Shown one piece after another: positions 8,797 through 17,177 of a stretch of 64,000 bases of DNA. This stretch comes from CAWEPK01 sp963835595 (lineage in GTDB: Bacteria > Desulfobacterota > Syntrophorhabdia > Syntrophorhabdales > WCHB1-27): positions 310,001-374,000 of the forward strand of contig CAWIGL010000002.1 in the NCBI GenBank assembly GCA_963835595.1. The letters are read 5' to 3'. The notes beneath the pieces are model-generated. The model was not told the origin of the DNA and ran no database searches. It saw only the letters and a program-made list of their open reading frames with translations. The position numbers and the translations under genes were made by a program. Within the stretch, counting starts at the first letter, position 1. Each line of letters begins with the position of its first letter.

Positions 8797-9453
8797 ATGG
8801 CCAAAAATATAGCCGATGTTTTCCGGAACCTGCAAGCGGGCGAGATCGAGAAAGTCGTCAACGAACAGATTGGGGACGGCGCCGATCCATACTCCATCTT
8901 AAGGGAATGCCAGGGTGAGATGGCAAAGGTCGGCGAGAAATTTGAAAGCGGTGAATTCTACCTGGCCGAATTGATTATCTCCGGCAAGATGTTCGAGAAG
9001 GTCGCCGTGATGCTTGCCCCCATGATTAAGGGGAAAGGGCCTGAAGATGTCGAGTCTGCCGGGACCATAGTCCTCGGAACGCCGAAGGGCGATATACACG
9101 ATCTGGGAAAGAACATTTTTGCGATAATGGCCAGGTCTGCGGGTTTTGAGGTGATGAATCTTGGAGTCGATGTCCCTCCTCAAAAATTCATAGAGGCAGC
9201 TCACGAAGTCCGGCCGGACATCATAGGGATGTCGGGGCTGCTGACGCTTGTCTATCCTTCGATGAAGGAAGTGGTCGATCTCTTAAATGAACAGGGGCTT
9301 CGAGGCAAGGTGAAGGTGATTATTGGCGGCGGGGCAACTGGAGAGGAGGCCCGCCGGTACGTCGGGGCCGATGCCCAAACGCTCGACGCGGCCGAGGGAA
9401 TCCGCCTGTGCAGGAAATTGATAGAGTCGTCGAGGGCAGGAGGGACGATATGA
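8797..9453 (+). CDS. Corrinoid (B12-binding) methyl carrier protein
   Basis: A 218-residue cobalamin-binding protein of the MtaC/MtbC/MtvC type. Residues 1-85 form the methionine-synthase-like cap helical bundle and 90-210 the B12-binding Rossmann domain. 'GTPKGDIHDLGKN' carries His101 as lower cobalt ligand; 'GMSGLLTLVYPSMKEVV' and 'VIIGGGA' follow as expected. It shuttles the methyl group between the substrate-specific methyltransferase (next gene, overlapping by four bases) and the methyl-THF methyltransferase at 7106. No reductive activator (RACE-type ferredoxin) is in the window, so re-activation of oxidised Co(II) must use a protein coded elsewhere. Confidence 0.95.
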   Translation: MAKNIADVFRNLQAGEIEKVVNEQIGDGADPYSILRECQGEMAKVGEKFESGEFYLAELIISGKMFEKVAVMLAPMIKGKGPEDVESAGTIVLGTPKGDIHDLGKNIFAIMARSAGFEVMNLGVDVPPQKFIEAAHEVRPDIIGMSGLLTLVYPSMKEVVDLLNEQGLRGKVKVIIGGGATGEEARRYVGADAQTLDAAEGIRLCRKLIESSRAGGTI

Positions 9454-10592
9454 CCGGAATCGAGCGATTACGAGCCTGCGTGGCCCTGGAAAAGGTCGAC
9501 CGCCCGGCGATATTGCCCTCGTACATGGACCGGTTTGCTGCCCTGCAAGACGGGATGACCTTGGCAGACATACTGGAGCGGCCGGACGACGCATCGACAG
9601 CCATGCGAAAGCTGTGGGACAGGCTGGGCGGCTGGGGAGACGGGGTCTACTATGCGGGGGGAACCGACATCTACTACCTTTCCGTCAAGTTCCTGATGCG
9701 CATTCTGCTGCCGGGTAAGCATCTGCCGCGTGACTCCTATTGGCAGATCATGGAAGCGCCCATCATGCAAAGGGACGATTATGACCGTCTTGCCCGGATG
9801 GGCTGGAACGCCTTTGCTCTTGAGATGATTCCCAAGGTATGGGAGATTTCTCCTGAGGAGATGGAAAGGGACGGTTCGGTGGAAGCATACAACGGGACAC
9901 AGGGCGTGAAATCCCTTAATCAATACAGAAAGGATACGGAGCTATGGCGTGAGAAAGGGGTCGAGGTATTTGTCGGAGCATCGGTGCCCTCTCCTCAGAT
10001 GGCGCTCTCCTGCGCCAGGTCACTGACGGAATATACGCTGGACCTTTATGAGATACCCGACAAAGTCGAAGAGGCAATCTGGGCCGCCCTGCCCGACCTC
10101 ATACAGAACGGCATCGCCGGCTGCCGGGCGACGGGCATCCCTTGCGTCGCCGTCATCCTGGAGCGGGGCTCGGCCGCCTATTATCGCCTTAATCTGTTCG
10201 AGCGTTTTGAATTCCCCCAGCTCAAGAAAATGATCGAGGAGTTTGTCAGCCACGGAATCACGCCGCTGCTGCACCTGGATACGGACTGGTCCAAAAATCT
10301 TCCTTATTTCAAAGAATTTCCGAGGGGTAAGGTTATAGCTTCCCTCGACGGCACAACCAACATATTCAACGCCAAGAAAGTGCTGAAAGACCACGTTTGC
10401 GTGATGGGGGACATGCCTGCTTCATTATTGGCAGCGGGCACAACCAAGGAAGTGGAAGCCTATGTAAGAAAGCTCGTGGAAGGGGTCGGCGAGGGTGGTG
10501 GTTTTATTCTCGGGACGGGTTGCAGCATGCCTCCGAATGCCACGTTCGAGAACGTGAAAACCATGATCGATACATGCAAGTCTTACGGATAG
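9450..10592 (+). CDS. UroD/MtaA-family methyltransferase (demethylase component)
   Basis: A 380-residue TIM-barrel protein of the uroporphyrinogen-decarboxylase superfamily branch that transfers methyl groups to corrinoid proteins. The ATG overlaps the stop of the corrinoid gene and has a strong GGAGGGACG site. Instead of the zinc-binding HxC of MtaA/MtbA it reads 'LLHLDTDW', with a later Cys in 'GTGCSMPPNATFENV'; the set His, Asp and Cys occurs in the O-demethylase-like branch. It is probably the component that takes the methyl group from the external substrate. Candidates are methoxylated aromatics or methylated amines; the operon's own Liv importer suggests a carboxylated substrate. It is not haem synthesis UroD. 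Confidence 0.88.
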   Translation: MTGIERLRACVALEKVDRPAILPSYMDRFAALQDGMTLADILERPDDASTAMRKLWDRLGGWGDGVYYAGGTDIYYLSVKFLMRILLPGKHLPRDSYWQIMEAPIMQRDDYDRLARMGWNAFALEMIPKVWEISPEEMERDGSVEAYNGTQGVKSLNQYRKDTELWREKGVEVFVGASVPSPQMALSCARSLTEYTLDLYEIPDKVEEAIWAALPDLIQNGIAGCRATGIPCVAVILERGSAAYYRLNLFERFEFPQLKKMIEEFVSHGITPLLHLDTDWSKNLPYFKEFPRGKVIASLDGTTNIFNAKKVLKDHVCVMGDMPASLLAAGTTKEVEAYVRKLVEGVGEGGGFILGTGCSMPPNATFENVKTMIDTCKSYG

Positions 10593-10674
10593 CTCACATT
10601 TCGCCTTTACCGACCTCATGCGCGGCGCCGGGACACGAGATTTCGTTGTCCGTGGCCGGGTTTGGAGTTAATAA

Positions 10675-12573
10675 ATGCTCTATTTCCTGAACGGTCTGAC
10701 GTTTGCCATGCTCCTGTTCCTGGTGTCCGCCGGACTGAATATTATTTTCGGCATATTGGGGATAGTCAATTTCGCCCACGGCGCCCTTTTTGTTCTCGGG
10801 GCCTACGTGGCCCTTTCGGTAATTAAGATAACGGGCAATTTCTGGGTGGGCTTGCTCGTTGCCCCGTTGCTGGTAGCCCTTGTGGGCGGCGTTCTTGAGC
10901 GCGTCTTTATCCGCCGCGTCTATGAACGGCATGAGGCCTATTCTATCCTGGTGACGTTCGCGCTTGCCCTCATCATCGAAGATTTTTGCATGACTGTCTG
11001 GGGCTCGGAAGTGAAATCGGTCACGGTCCCCCCGGAGCTATCGGGCATTACCGAGATATTCGGGACTGCTTTTCCCGTAAGCTCCCTGGTGATCATTATT
11101 GCCGGATTAGCCGTCGCCTTCGGCATCTGGCTTCTGTTCTACAAGACAAAAGCCGGCAGGCTGCTCAGGGCGGTCTCCTCCGATCGGCTGATGGCCAACT
11201 GCATCGGGCTCAACGTGCCGTTTCTATTCTCTGTAACGTTCATGATCGGCGCCTGGCTCGCCGGCATGGGCGGCGCACTCGGGACGCTTCGCTTTTCCTT
11301 CACTCCTGCAACGGGCCACGACTATCTTGTGTACAGTTTTGCAGTGGTCGTGATCGGTGGGCTGGGGAGCTTTCCGGGCGCCTTTTTCGGGTCCCTGATC
11401 GTCGGTTTCTTCTATATCCTGGGCGTGCTCGTCGTTCCCGAGCTTGCTATGGGGTTCGTCTTTATGCTGCTCCTGGCCGTCCTGATCGTGCGCCCTCGCG
11501 GCCTGTTCGGCGGGATCAAGGAGGCGCGGCAGCATCCACTGGCCGCCGAATCGGCCATCGTGCTCGATGAGACCGGAATGGCGGCCGGAAGGGTACGCAT
11601 GAGAAGGGTCGGCGTGGTTGTCGCTTCGGTGATAATAATCCTGCTCGCGATTGCCCCCTTATGGGCCAATCGCTACTGGCTGACGTTCCTGACCTATATC
11701 TTCATAATGGCCATTTTTGCGACCAGCTTTAACCTGCTCCTGGGATACGGCGGTATGCTCTCACTGGGGCAGGCAGCCGTCTTTTCCACGGGTGCTTATG
11801 CGTCTTCGATCCTTGTCTTGAAGCTTTCCGTCTCCTGGCTCGCGGCGCTCGGCGCGTCCCTTGTCGCTTCCAGTCTGATGGCTCTTATCATGGGGTTCTT
11901 CAGCATCAAGCGCAGGGAGATATACTTCGCGATGATTACCGTTGCTTTCGCTCAGATGTTGTACATGATCGTTTACAAATGGAAGAGCCTCACCGGCGGG
12001 GATGACGGCCTTGCAGGCATTCCCTTCGCGAAAATAACCTTTTTCGGCTACACGTTTAATTTCAATACGCCCGGCAGGTACTTTTACCTCACCCTCGTAT
12101 TTTTCGTGCTGTCCATGGTTCTGCTCAGGCCGGTCATCAAATCGCCTTTCGGACAAATCCTGAAGGGGATCAGAGAGAACGCCACCCGGGTAGAATTCAT
12201 CGGCCTCAATCCGCAAAATTACAAATTGGCTGCCTTCGTCATCGCCGGGTTTTTCGGAGGTCTGGCCGGTGCCCTCTTTGCGCCCTACGCCGGCACCGTG
12301 GCGCCCGATATCGCCCATTGGTCCACTTCCACAGAACCGTTGTTCATGACCATCGCCGGCGGTCTCGGACAGTTTTGGGGGCCGGCGGTGGGAACCGCCA
12401 TCTATATGATCCTGAAGAATGTCTTTACGTCGGTGACGCACCATTGGATGCTTGTTCTCGGTTCGATCCTGGTGTTCATCGTGATGGCCTTACCCGGCGG
12501 CATTACGGGGTTTTTTATGAGCAAAGCGGCTTATCTCTCAGGCTCAAGGGGAAGGAACGTTGCAGACAGGTGA
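10675..12573 (+). CDS. Fused LivH-LivM permease of a Liv-type ABC importer
   Basis: One 632-residue protein carries both permease halves. Residues 1-285 are LivH-like ('GLNIIFGILGIVNFAHGALFVLGAY', 'VIGGLGSFPGAFFGSLIVG') and about 313-632 are LivM-like ('SFNLLLGYGGMLSLGQAAVFSTGAY', 'GIRENATRVEFIGLNPQNYKL', 'FMTIAGGLGQFWGPAVG'). A charged linker around 280-312 joins them. Most Liv systems, including the two others here, use separate genes. A GGAG site precedes the ATG. With LivG, LivF and LivK downstream it makes a complete importer, whose likely cargo is the substrate of the methyltransferase genes just upstream. Confidence 0.95.
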   Translation: MLYFLNGLTFAMLLFLVSAGLNIIFGILGIVNFAHGALFVLGAYVALSVIKITGNFWVGLLVAPLLVALVGGVLERVFIRRVYERHEAYSILVTFALALIIEDFCMTVWGSEVKSVTVPPELSGITEIFGTAFPVSSLVIIIAGLAVAFGIWLLFYKTKAGRLLRAVSSDRLMANCIGLNVPFLFSVTFMIGAWLAGMGGALGTLRFSFTPATGHDYLVYSFAVVVIGGLGSFPGAFFGSLIVGFFYILGVLVVPELAMGFVFMLLLAVLIVRPRGLFGGIKEARQHPLAAESAIVLDETGMAAGRVRMRRVGVVVASVIIILLAIAPLWANRYWLTFLTYIFIMAIFATSFNLLLGYGGMLSLGQAAVFSTGAYASSILVLKLSVSWLAALGASLVASSLMALIMGFFSIKRREIYFAMITVAFAQMLYMIVYKWKSLTGGDDGLAGIPFAKITFFGYTFNFNTPGRYFYLTLVFFVLSMVLLRPVIKSPFGQILKGIRENATRVEFIGLNPQNYKLAAFVIAGFFGGLAGALFAPYAGTVAPDIAHWSTSTEPLFMTIAGGLGQFWGPAVGTAIYMILKNVFTSVTHHWMLVLGSILVFIVMALPGGITGFFMSKAAYLSGSRGRNVADR

Positions 12574-12615
12574 GATGGTAAACGAGCCATGCTATCGTAA
12601 GGAGATGACGTTTTA

Positions 12616-13371
12616 ATGAGTTTTCTTGAGATGAAGCGAGTGACCAAATCCTTCGGCAATCTCCGTGCCATCAACGATCTCAGCTTTGAGATCGAGCAGG
12701 GGAAAATAACGGCCATCATAGGGCCTAACGGAGCCGGAAAGACTACTGTCTTCAATTTGATCACTGCCTGGCACAAGGTGACGTCGGGACAGATCATCTT
12801 CCGGGACGAAGATATTACCCGGCTGGCTACCTACGAGATCCTGCGGAAAGGCATCGGGAGGTCGTTTCAGATTATCAATATTTTCAAGAATCTCACCGTA
12901 TTCGAGAACGTCCGGATGGGGGTGCTGGCAAAAGCCAATAAGGGCCGGAGCCTTCTCAGGTCTGTTGATAATCGGTCTTTCTCCGGCATCAAGGAAAGGA
13001 CGATCGAGCTTATTCGAACAGTGGGGCTTCAGGAATGGCTCAACACGCCCGCGACGGCGCTGTCTCATGGCGACCAGAAGGCGTTGGAGATAGCCATTGC
13101 GCTGTCTGCGGAGCCTGTTCTTCTCCTCCTGGACGAGCCGACCGCAGGAATGAGCGTGGATGAGAGTAAGCATACCACGAACCTTATCAAAGATATCTCA
13201 AGAAAGACGGGCGTTACGATCCTTTTCACGGAGCATGACCTGGAAATGGTCTTCTTCGTAGCGGACAGGATAATCGTCATGGCGCAGGGAGAGGTTATCT
13301 GCGACGGGAACGAGGATTGCGTGAGATCGGACAGGAGGGTCCGGGAAGCCTATTTGGGGAGCGAGGAATGA
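12616..13371 (+). CDS. livG: Liv-type ABC importer ATPase LivG
   Basis: A cytoplasmic ATPase of 251 residues. Walker A is 'GPNGAGKTT', the signature reads LSHGDQKALEIAIAL (the LSHGD variant common in LivG), Walker B is 'LLLLDEPTAGM' and the switch is 'TEHDLEMV'. The LivG-specific 'GIGRSFQIINIFKNLTVFENV' follows Walker A. Its stop overlaps the livF start. It energises the fused permease upstream together with LivF. Confidence 0.95.
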   Translation: MSFLEMKRVTKSFGNLRAINDLSFEIEQGKITAIIGPNGAGKTTVFNLITAWHKVTSGQIIFRDEDITRLATYEILRKGIGRSFQIINIFKNLTVFENVRMGVLAKANKGRSLLRSVDNRSFSGIKERTIELIRTVGLQEWLNTPATALSHGDQKALEIAIALSAEPVLLLLDEPTAGMSVDESKHTTNLIKDISRKTGVTILFTEHDLEMVFFVADRIIVMAQGEVICDGNEDCVRSDRRVREAYLGSEE

Positions 13372-14102
13372 TGCTGGACGTGAACGAGATCCATACGTTC
13401 TACGGGAAAAGCCACATAATCAAAGGACTCTCGCTGCACGTCAAAGAAGGTGAGGTTGTATGCCTGCTCGGAAGAAATGGTGCGGGGAAAACGACTACGT
13501 TGAGGAGCATTACGGGGGTTACCCCACCCAAGCAGGGCAAGATAGTCTTTCAGGGAAACGATATTACCGGGGCGCCCCCGTTCATGAGAGCCAGGATGGG
13601 CATGGCGTATGTCCCGGAAGATATGAGGATATTTCCGGACCTCACCGTTGAGGAAAATCTTGAAGTGGCGGTCATGCGAAGGGGGAAAGGTGGAACGCGC
13701 TGGGATATCGACTACGTCTTCAAGCTTTTTCCGAAATTGAAGATTCTGGCGTCCAATAACGGGACGTCCCTGAGCGGAGGGGAACAGCAGATGCTGGCAA
13801 TTGCGCGGGCGCTCGTTTCCAACCCTACATTGTTGGTCCTGGACGAGCCGTCTGAAGGGCTTGCCCCCATCATAGTCCAGGAGCTGAGCAGGACGATCAA
13901 ACAGATCAAGAGCCGGACGACGATCCTTCTTTCGGAGCAGAATGCCCGTTTCGCAATGCAGTTCTCCGACCGGGCCTACATTATCGACCGCGGCAATTGC
14001 GTATATGAAGGATCGATAGAGGAGTTATACCGGCAGGAAGACATAAGGGACCGATACCTCGGGGTCTATACGAAGGCGGATGGAGGTTATCCGGCGAGAT
14101 AA
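13368..14102 (+). CDS. livF: Liv-type ABC importer ATPase LivF
   Basis: A 244-residue ATPase. 'GRNGAGKTTTLRSITG', 'MAYVPEDMRIFPDLTVEENL', 'LSGGEQQMLAIARAL', 'LLVLDEPSEGLAP' and 'SEQNARFA' are LivF signatures. The ATG at 13368 overlaps the LivG stop (ATGA) and has GCGAGGA before it. It forms the ATPase heterodimer with LivG for the fused permease. Confidence 0.95.
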   Translation: MMLDVNEIHTFYGKSHIIKGLSLHVKEGEVVCLLGRNGAGKTTTLRSITGVTPPKQGKIVFQGNDITGAPPFMRARMGMAYVPEDMRIFPDLTVEENLEVAVMRRGKGGTRWDIDYVFKLFPKLKILASNNGTSLSGGEQQMLAIARALVSNPTLLVLDEPSEGLAPIIVQELSRTIKQIKSRTTILLSEQNARFAMQFSDRAYIIDRGNCVYEGSIEELYRQEDIRDRYLGVYTKADGGYPAR

Positions 14103-14142
14103 GAGGCTTTATCGTTTCAAAAATTCCGAATGGAGGTGTGCT

Positions 14143-15419
14143 ATGAAAGCGAAAAAGGATGGCAAGGGGCTTACCAGAAGAGATTTCTTGAAGCTATCCG
14201 GGGCGGCCGGGGGCGGGCTTGCACTGAACCTTATGGGGCCGGGGACGCCTTTCATCTTTGCCCAGTCCAAGGAGCCGATCAAGCTGGGGTACGTTGACGT
14301 GGAGACAGGGATCTTTGCCGCCCTGGGGAAGGCCAATCTGGCCGGCGTGCGACTGGCCGAGAAACACATCAACGCCAGGGGCGGCATCATGGGTCGCCCG
14401 CTGAAGATTTACTACGAAGAAACGGAAGCCAAGGCCCAACTCGCTGCGGACAAGACCCAGAAACTGATCCTCAATGAGGGCGTAATCGCGGTTCATGGAG
14501 GCACCAACACCGCCGAGGTCATCTCGTCGATGGGCGTCTGCAAACGCTACGGCGTGATACATCATAAGTACGAGCAGGATGCCAGGGTAGTCTGCAAGTC
14601 GATGTACAAATTGAGCTATAGGGCCGCCAACACCAACGCCGAGCCAATCCGGGCGCTGGCAATTCATTTCGGCAAAAACCTCCCCAAGATCAAGCGCTGG
14701 ACCGCCCTGGCGCCTGACAATGCATGGGGACAAGATTGCTGGGAAGTCTTCGTCGACGCGGCCAAAAAGTACATCAAAGACGTCCAGATCCTGCCTCCCG
14801 TCTGGAATCCCTTCGGGGCCGCCGATTTCACTTCGTATATCTCGAAACTGAAAGACCTCGACCCCCAGGGCGTCATCGGGTTCAACTGGGGCGGCGATCT
14901 CGTGACCTTCCTGAAGCAGCAGAAGTCCTATGGCCTCACGAAGAAGATCACCTTTGCCCATTACGGGTCGGTCCACGATGTCTGCCTCTCTATGGGCAAA
15001 GACATGGAGCCTATGTGGGTCGGTCTTACGGAAGGATACCCGACGCTGCCCCACGTTCAGAACTTCAGGAAAATATACGAAAAAGAGACGGGGGCCCTAT
15101 TCCCGGCGACTGGACGGTAAACTGCTACGATTCGGTTTTTATCCTGAAGAAGGCCATCGAGAAGGCAAGAAGCGCCGATCCCAAGGCGATCATGAAGGTA
15201 ATCGAGGGAATGGAATTCGAAGGCGCCGCGGGATGGGTCCGTATACGGCCGCAATCTCACATGCCGGACCATAAGCTCATATACGTGGGATATTTGCAGC
15301 CGACACCGGGGCTGCCCTATTTTACGCCCCACAAGACCGCCGCAATACCTAATGACCAGGTATGTGTGACGGATGAAGAAGCAAAGGCGTTCGGTGCGGC
15401 TTTTCCTTATACTGAGTAA
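14143..15419 (+). CDS. Liv-type substrate-binding protein with Tat signal (frame break)
   Basis: A periplasmic binding protein (LivK type). The N-terminus has the twin-arginine signal 'TRRDFLKLSGAAGGG' instead of a Sec signal, so export in a folded state is expected. The mature part shows 'IKLGYVDVETGIFAALGKANLAGVRLAEKHIN' and 'ALAPDNAWGQDCWEVF'. The frame breaks in a G5 run at 15090-15094: restoring one G gives 'ETGGPIPGDWTVNCYDSVFILKKAIEKA' split over the junction and a normal C-terminus ending at 15419. The start at 14143 has TGGAGGTGTGCT before it. The break looks like a consensus error or a recent mutation, since both halves are otherwise intact. Confidence 0.88.
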
Positions 15420-15619
15420 ACCGAGCCGATAGCTTCTCCACCCAAAAGGGCCGGCCCGACACGTGTAAGTATCGCAAGCCGCGCCGGCCCGCGCCGGAGT
15501 CCCTAAGGAAGCCGCCCCCTTCATGACCAGGGGGACAGGCCGCAGTAAAGGATGCAAAAGACGTGGCCGATGCCTCTGCCTCGTAGTTACTTCATACAAT
15601 GGGGGGCGGTAAATGAAAA

Positions 15620-15653
15620 GGGGCCGCGATCCGCTCGCGGCCCCTTATTTTAT
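15620..15653. terminator. Bidirectional rho-independent terminator
   Basis: GGGGCCGCGA-tccgc-TCGCGGCCCC is followed by TTATTTTAT on the plus strand, and by TTTTCATTT on the minus strand. It separates the Liv operon (plus) from the tRNA gene (minus) and can stop both. The 200 bases before it (15420-15619) hold no gene. Confidence 0.85.
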
Positions 15654-15654
15654 C

Positions 15655-15728
15655 TGGCTGGGGGAGAGGGGGTCGAACCCCCATTCACGGAGTCAGAGTC
15701 CGTTGTCCTGCCATTGAACGATCCCCCA
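15655..15728 (-). tRNA. tRNA-Gln (anticodon CTG)
   Basis: Read on the minus strand, the 74 bases form a cloverleaf. The acceptor stem TGGGGGA pairs with TCCCCCA, then GCCA ends the gene with encoded CCA. The anticodon loop is ACTCTGACT with anticodon CTG, and the T arm is GGGGG-TTCGACC-CCC. The terminator at 15620 lies just downstream. No integrase or attachment-site duplication is visible beside it. Confidence 0.95.
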
Positions 15729-15817
15729 GAAACTCGTCCGGGTTATTTCTAGACGTTACCAAAATAACCTCCGCGTGTCAATCTTTTTGGAGGTTCCGGG
15801 AGGCCCCGGAATATTCC

Positions 15818-15846
15818 TTGACTTTTATCGTCATTGCATCTATTTT
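15818..15846 (+). promoter_or_regulatory. Sigma-70-type promoter
   Basis: TTGACT, a 17-base spacer, then TATTTT. The predicted transcript begins near 15853, about 36 bases before the ATG of the hypothetical gene at 15889, and would read into the PfkB kinase gene. Confidence 0.55.
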
Positions 15847-15888
15847 TCTATCGAATCAAAAGAAAGATAGATGCAGGAGCTCGATGGC

Positions 15889-16245
15889 ATGACACAGAGC
15901 AAGACAACCCGCTCAGCACGTCCCGGCAAGGCCCACCGCGAGGCCCTCACGGGTCTCGTCTGCCTCTTCGAGGCCCGCGGCTGGCTCAACCGCAGGCTCA
16001 AGGTAAGCCGGGGCGGCGTCTGCTACAGGGTCTTTTGCAGCATCAGCGAGTTCGAGGTATACCGGATCAACGAGAACGCCCACGTCAAGCCGGGCGTCCC
16101 CGGGTGGCCCGTGTGCGCCCTCGGGCCGGGGCGCGCCTTCCACGACTCGGCGCTCTCCCCCTTCCCGTCGGCCGAGCCGGGGCCGGAGGAGTGGCTCCGC
16201 TGCCTGTCTGCCGGGGACTTCGAGATATTGGCGGAGCCCGCGTGA
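15889..16245 (+). CDS. Hypothetical protein, 118 residues
   Basis: I do not recognise this basic, Cys-poor protein ('ALTGLVCLFEARGWLNRRLKVSRGGVCYRVF'). It has no signal peptide or membrane segment. Support for a real gene is its position: its stop overlaps the GTG start of the PfkB kinase by four bases, it has a GGAG upstream and a promoter ends about 40 bases before it. An earlier in-frame ATG at 15871 is possible. Translational coupling suggests a role linked to the kinase, but nothing in the sequence says which. Confidence 0.6.
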   Translation: MTQSKTTRSARPGKAHREALTGLVCLFEARGWLNRRLKVSRGGVCYRVFCSISEFEVYRINENAHVKPGVPGWPVCALGPGRAFHDSALSPFPSAEPGPEEWLRCLSAGDFEILAEPA

Positions 16246-17177
16246 AAAAACAGATCGTCGTTTCCGGCTCGCTGGCCTACGACAGGATCATGGACTTTCC
16301 GGGGTACTTCTCCCATCACATCCTCCCGGAAAAGATACACGTGCTCAACGTCTGCTTCCAGGTAGACGGCGTGAAGGAGAAGTTCGGCGGGACGGCGGGC
16401 AACATCGCGTATGCCCTCGTGCTCATGGGCGAGAAGCCCCTGATCTCCGCAGCCGTCGGGGGCCTCGACTACCACCGCTATTTCCGGTGGCTCAAGAAAA
16501 ACGGCATATCGACGAAGCACATAAAGATCATCGACGAGGAGTTCACGGCCGGGGCGTATATCACGACGGACCGGGCCGACAACCAGATCACCGGCTTCCA
16601 CCCCGGCGCGATGAAATACACGTCCGACCTCGATTTCGACAAGCTGGACCCGGAGCGGACGATCGTCATCATCTCCCCCGGCAACCTGGAGGACATGATC
16701 CTCTACCCGAAGCTTTGCAGGGAGAGGGGCATCGACTACATCTTCGACCCCGGCCAGTCGCTGCCGATGCTCGCCGGCGCCGACCTCGTCGATGCGATCA
16801 CCGGCTGCCGCGTCCTCATATCGAACGATTACGAGCTCGACCTGACAATGAAGCGGACGGGCCTATCGAGGGACGACCTGATCGAACGGGTGGGCGCGCT
16901 CGTCGTCACGATGGGCGACCTCGGCTCGAAGGTGTGCGCCCCTGGAGGCGAAATCCCCATCCCGCCGGTCAGGGCAAGGCAGGTGCTCGACCCCACCGGT
17001 GCGGGCGATTCCTACCGGGGAGGGCTGATTTCGGGCCTCATCAAGGGGATGGAGATAGAGGCGTGCGCCCGCATGGGGAGCGTCTGCGCCTCATTTGCGG
17101 TAGAATGCTACGGCACGCAGGAATACAGCTTCACCGCCGACGAGTTCAACGCGCGGCTTGCGGCGTGCGGCTGCTGA
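16242..17177 (+). CDS. PfkB-family carbohydrate (adenosine-type) kinase
   Basis: A 311-residue cytoplasmic kinase of the ribokinase/PfkB family. 'GSLAYDRIMDFPGYF', 'VKEKFGGTAGNIAYALVLMG' (substrate-binding glycine pair), 'AAVGGLDYHRYFRWLKKNGI' and the C-terminal 'DPTGAGDSYRGGLISGL' (catalytic Asp and anion hole) are all present. The 'GTAGNIAY' and 'YDRIMDFPGYF' wording is closest to the bacterial adenosine-kinase-like group; the true substrate is uncertain. It starts at GTG overlapping the preceding small gene. Its 3' end overlaps the convergent HD-GYP gene by 32 bases. Confidence 0.9.
   Translation: MKKQIVVSGSLAYDRIMDFPGYFSHHILPEKIHVLNVCFQVDGVKEKFGGTAGNIAYALVLMGEKPLISAAVGGLDYHRYFRWLKKNGISTKHIKIIDEEFTAGAYITTDRADNQITGFHPGAMKYTSDLDFDKLDPERTIVIISPGNLEDMILYPKLCRERGIDYIFDPGQSLPMLAGADLVDAITGCRVLISNDYELDLTMKRTGLSRDDLIERVGALVVTMGDLGSKVCAPGGEIPIPPVRARQVLDPTGAGDSYRGGLISGLIKGMEIEACARMGSVCASFAVECYGTQEYSFTADEFNARLAACGC

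Noticed and set aside
15085..15120. Programmed ribosomal frameshift in the binding protein
   Set aside because: There is a G5 run but no slippery heptamer with a stimulatory hairpin, and similar breaks occur in many unrelated genes here.
15655..15728. tRNA-Gln as an integration site of a genomic island
   Set aside because: No integrase, no direct repeat of the tRNA 3' end within reach by eye, and neighbouring genes look like core chromosome.
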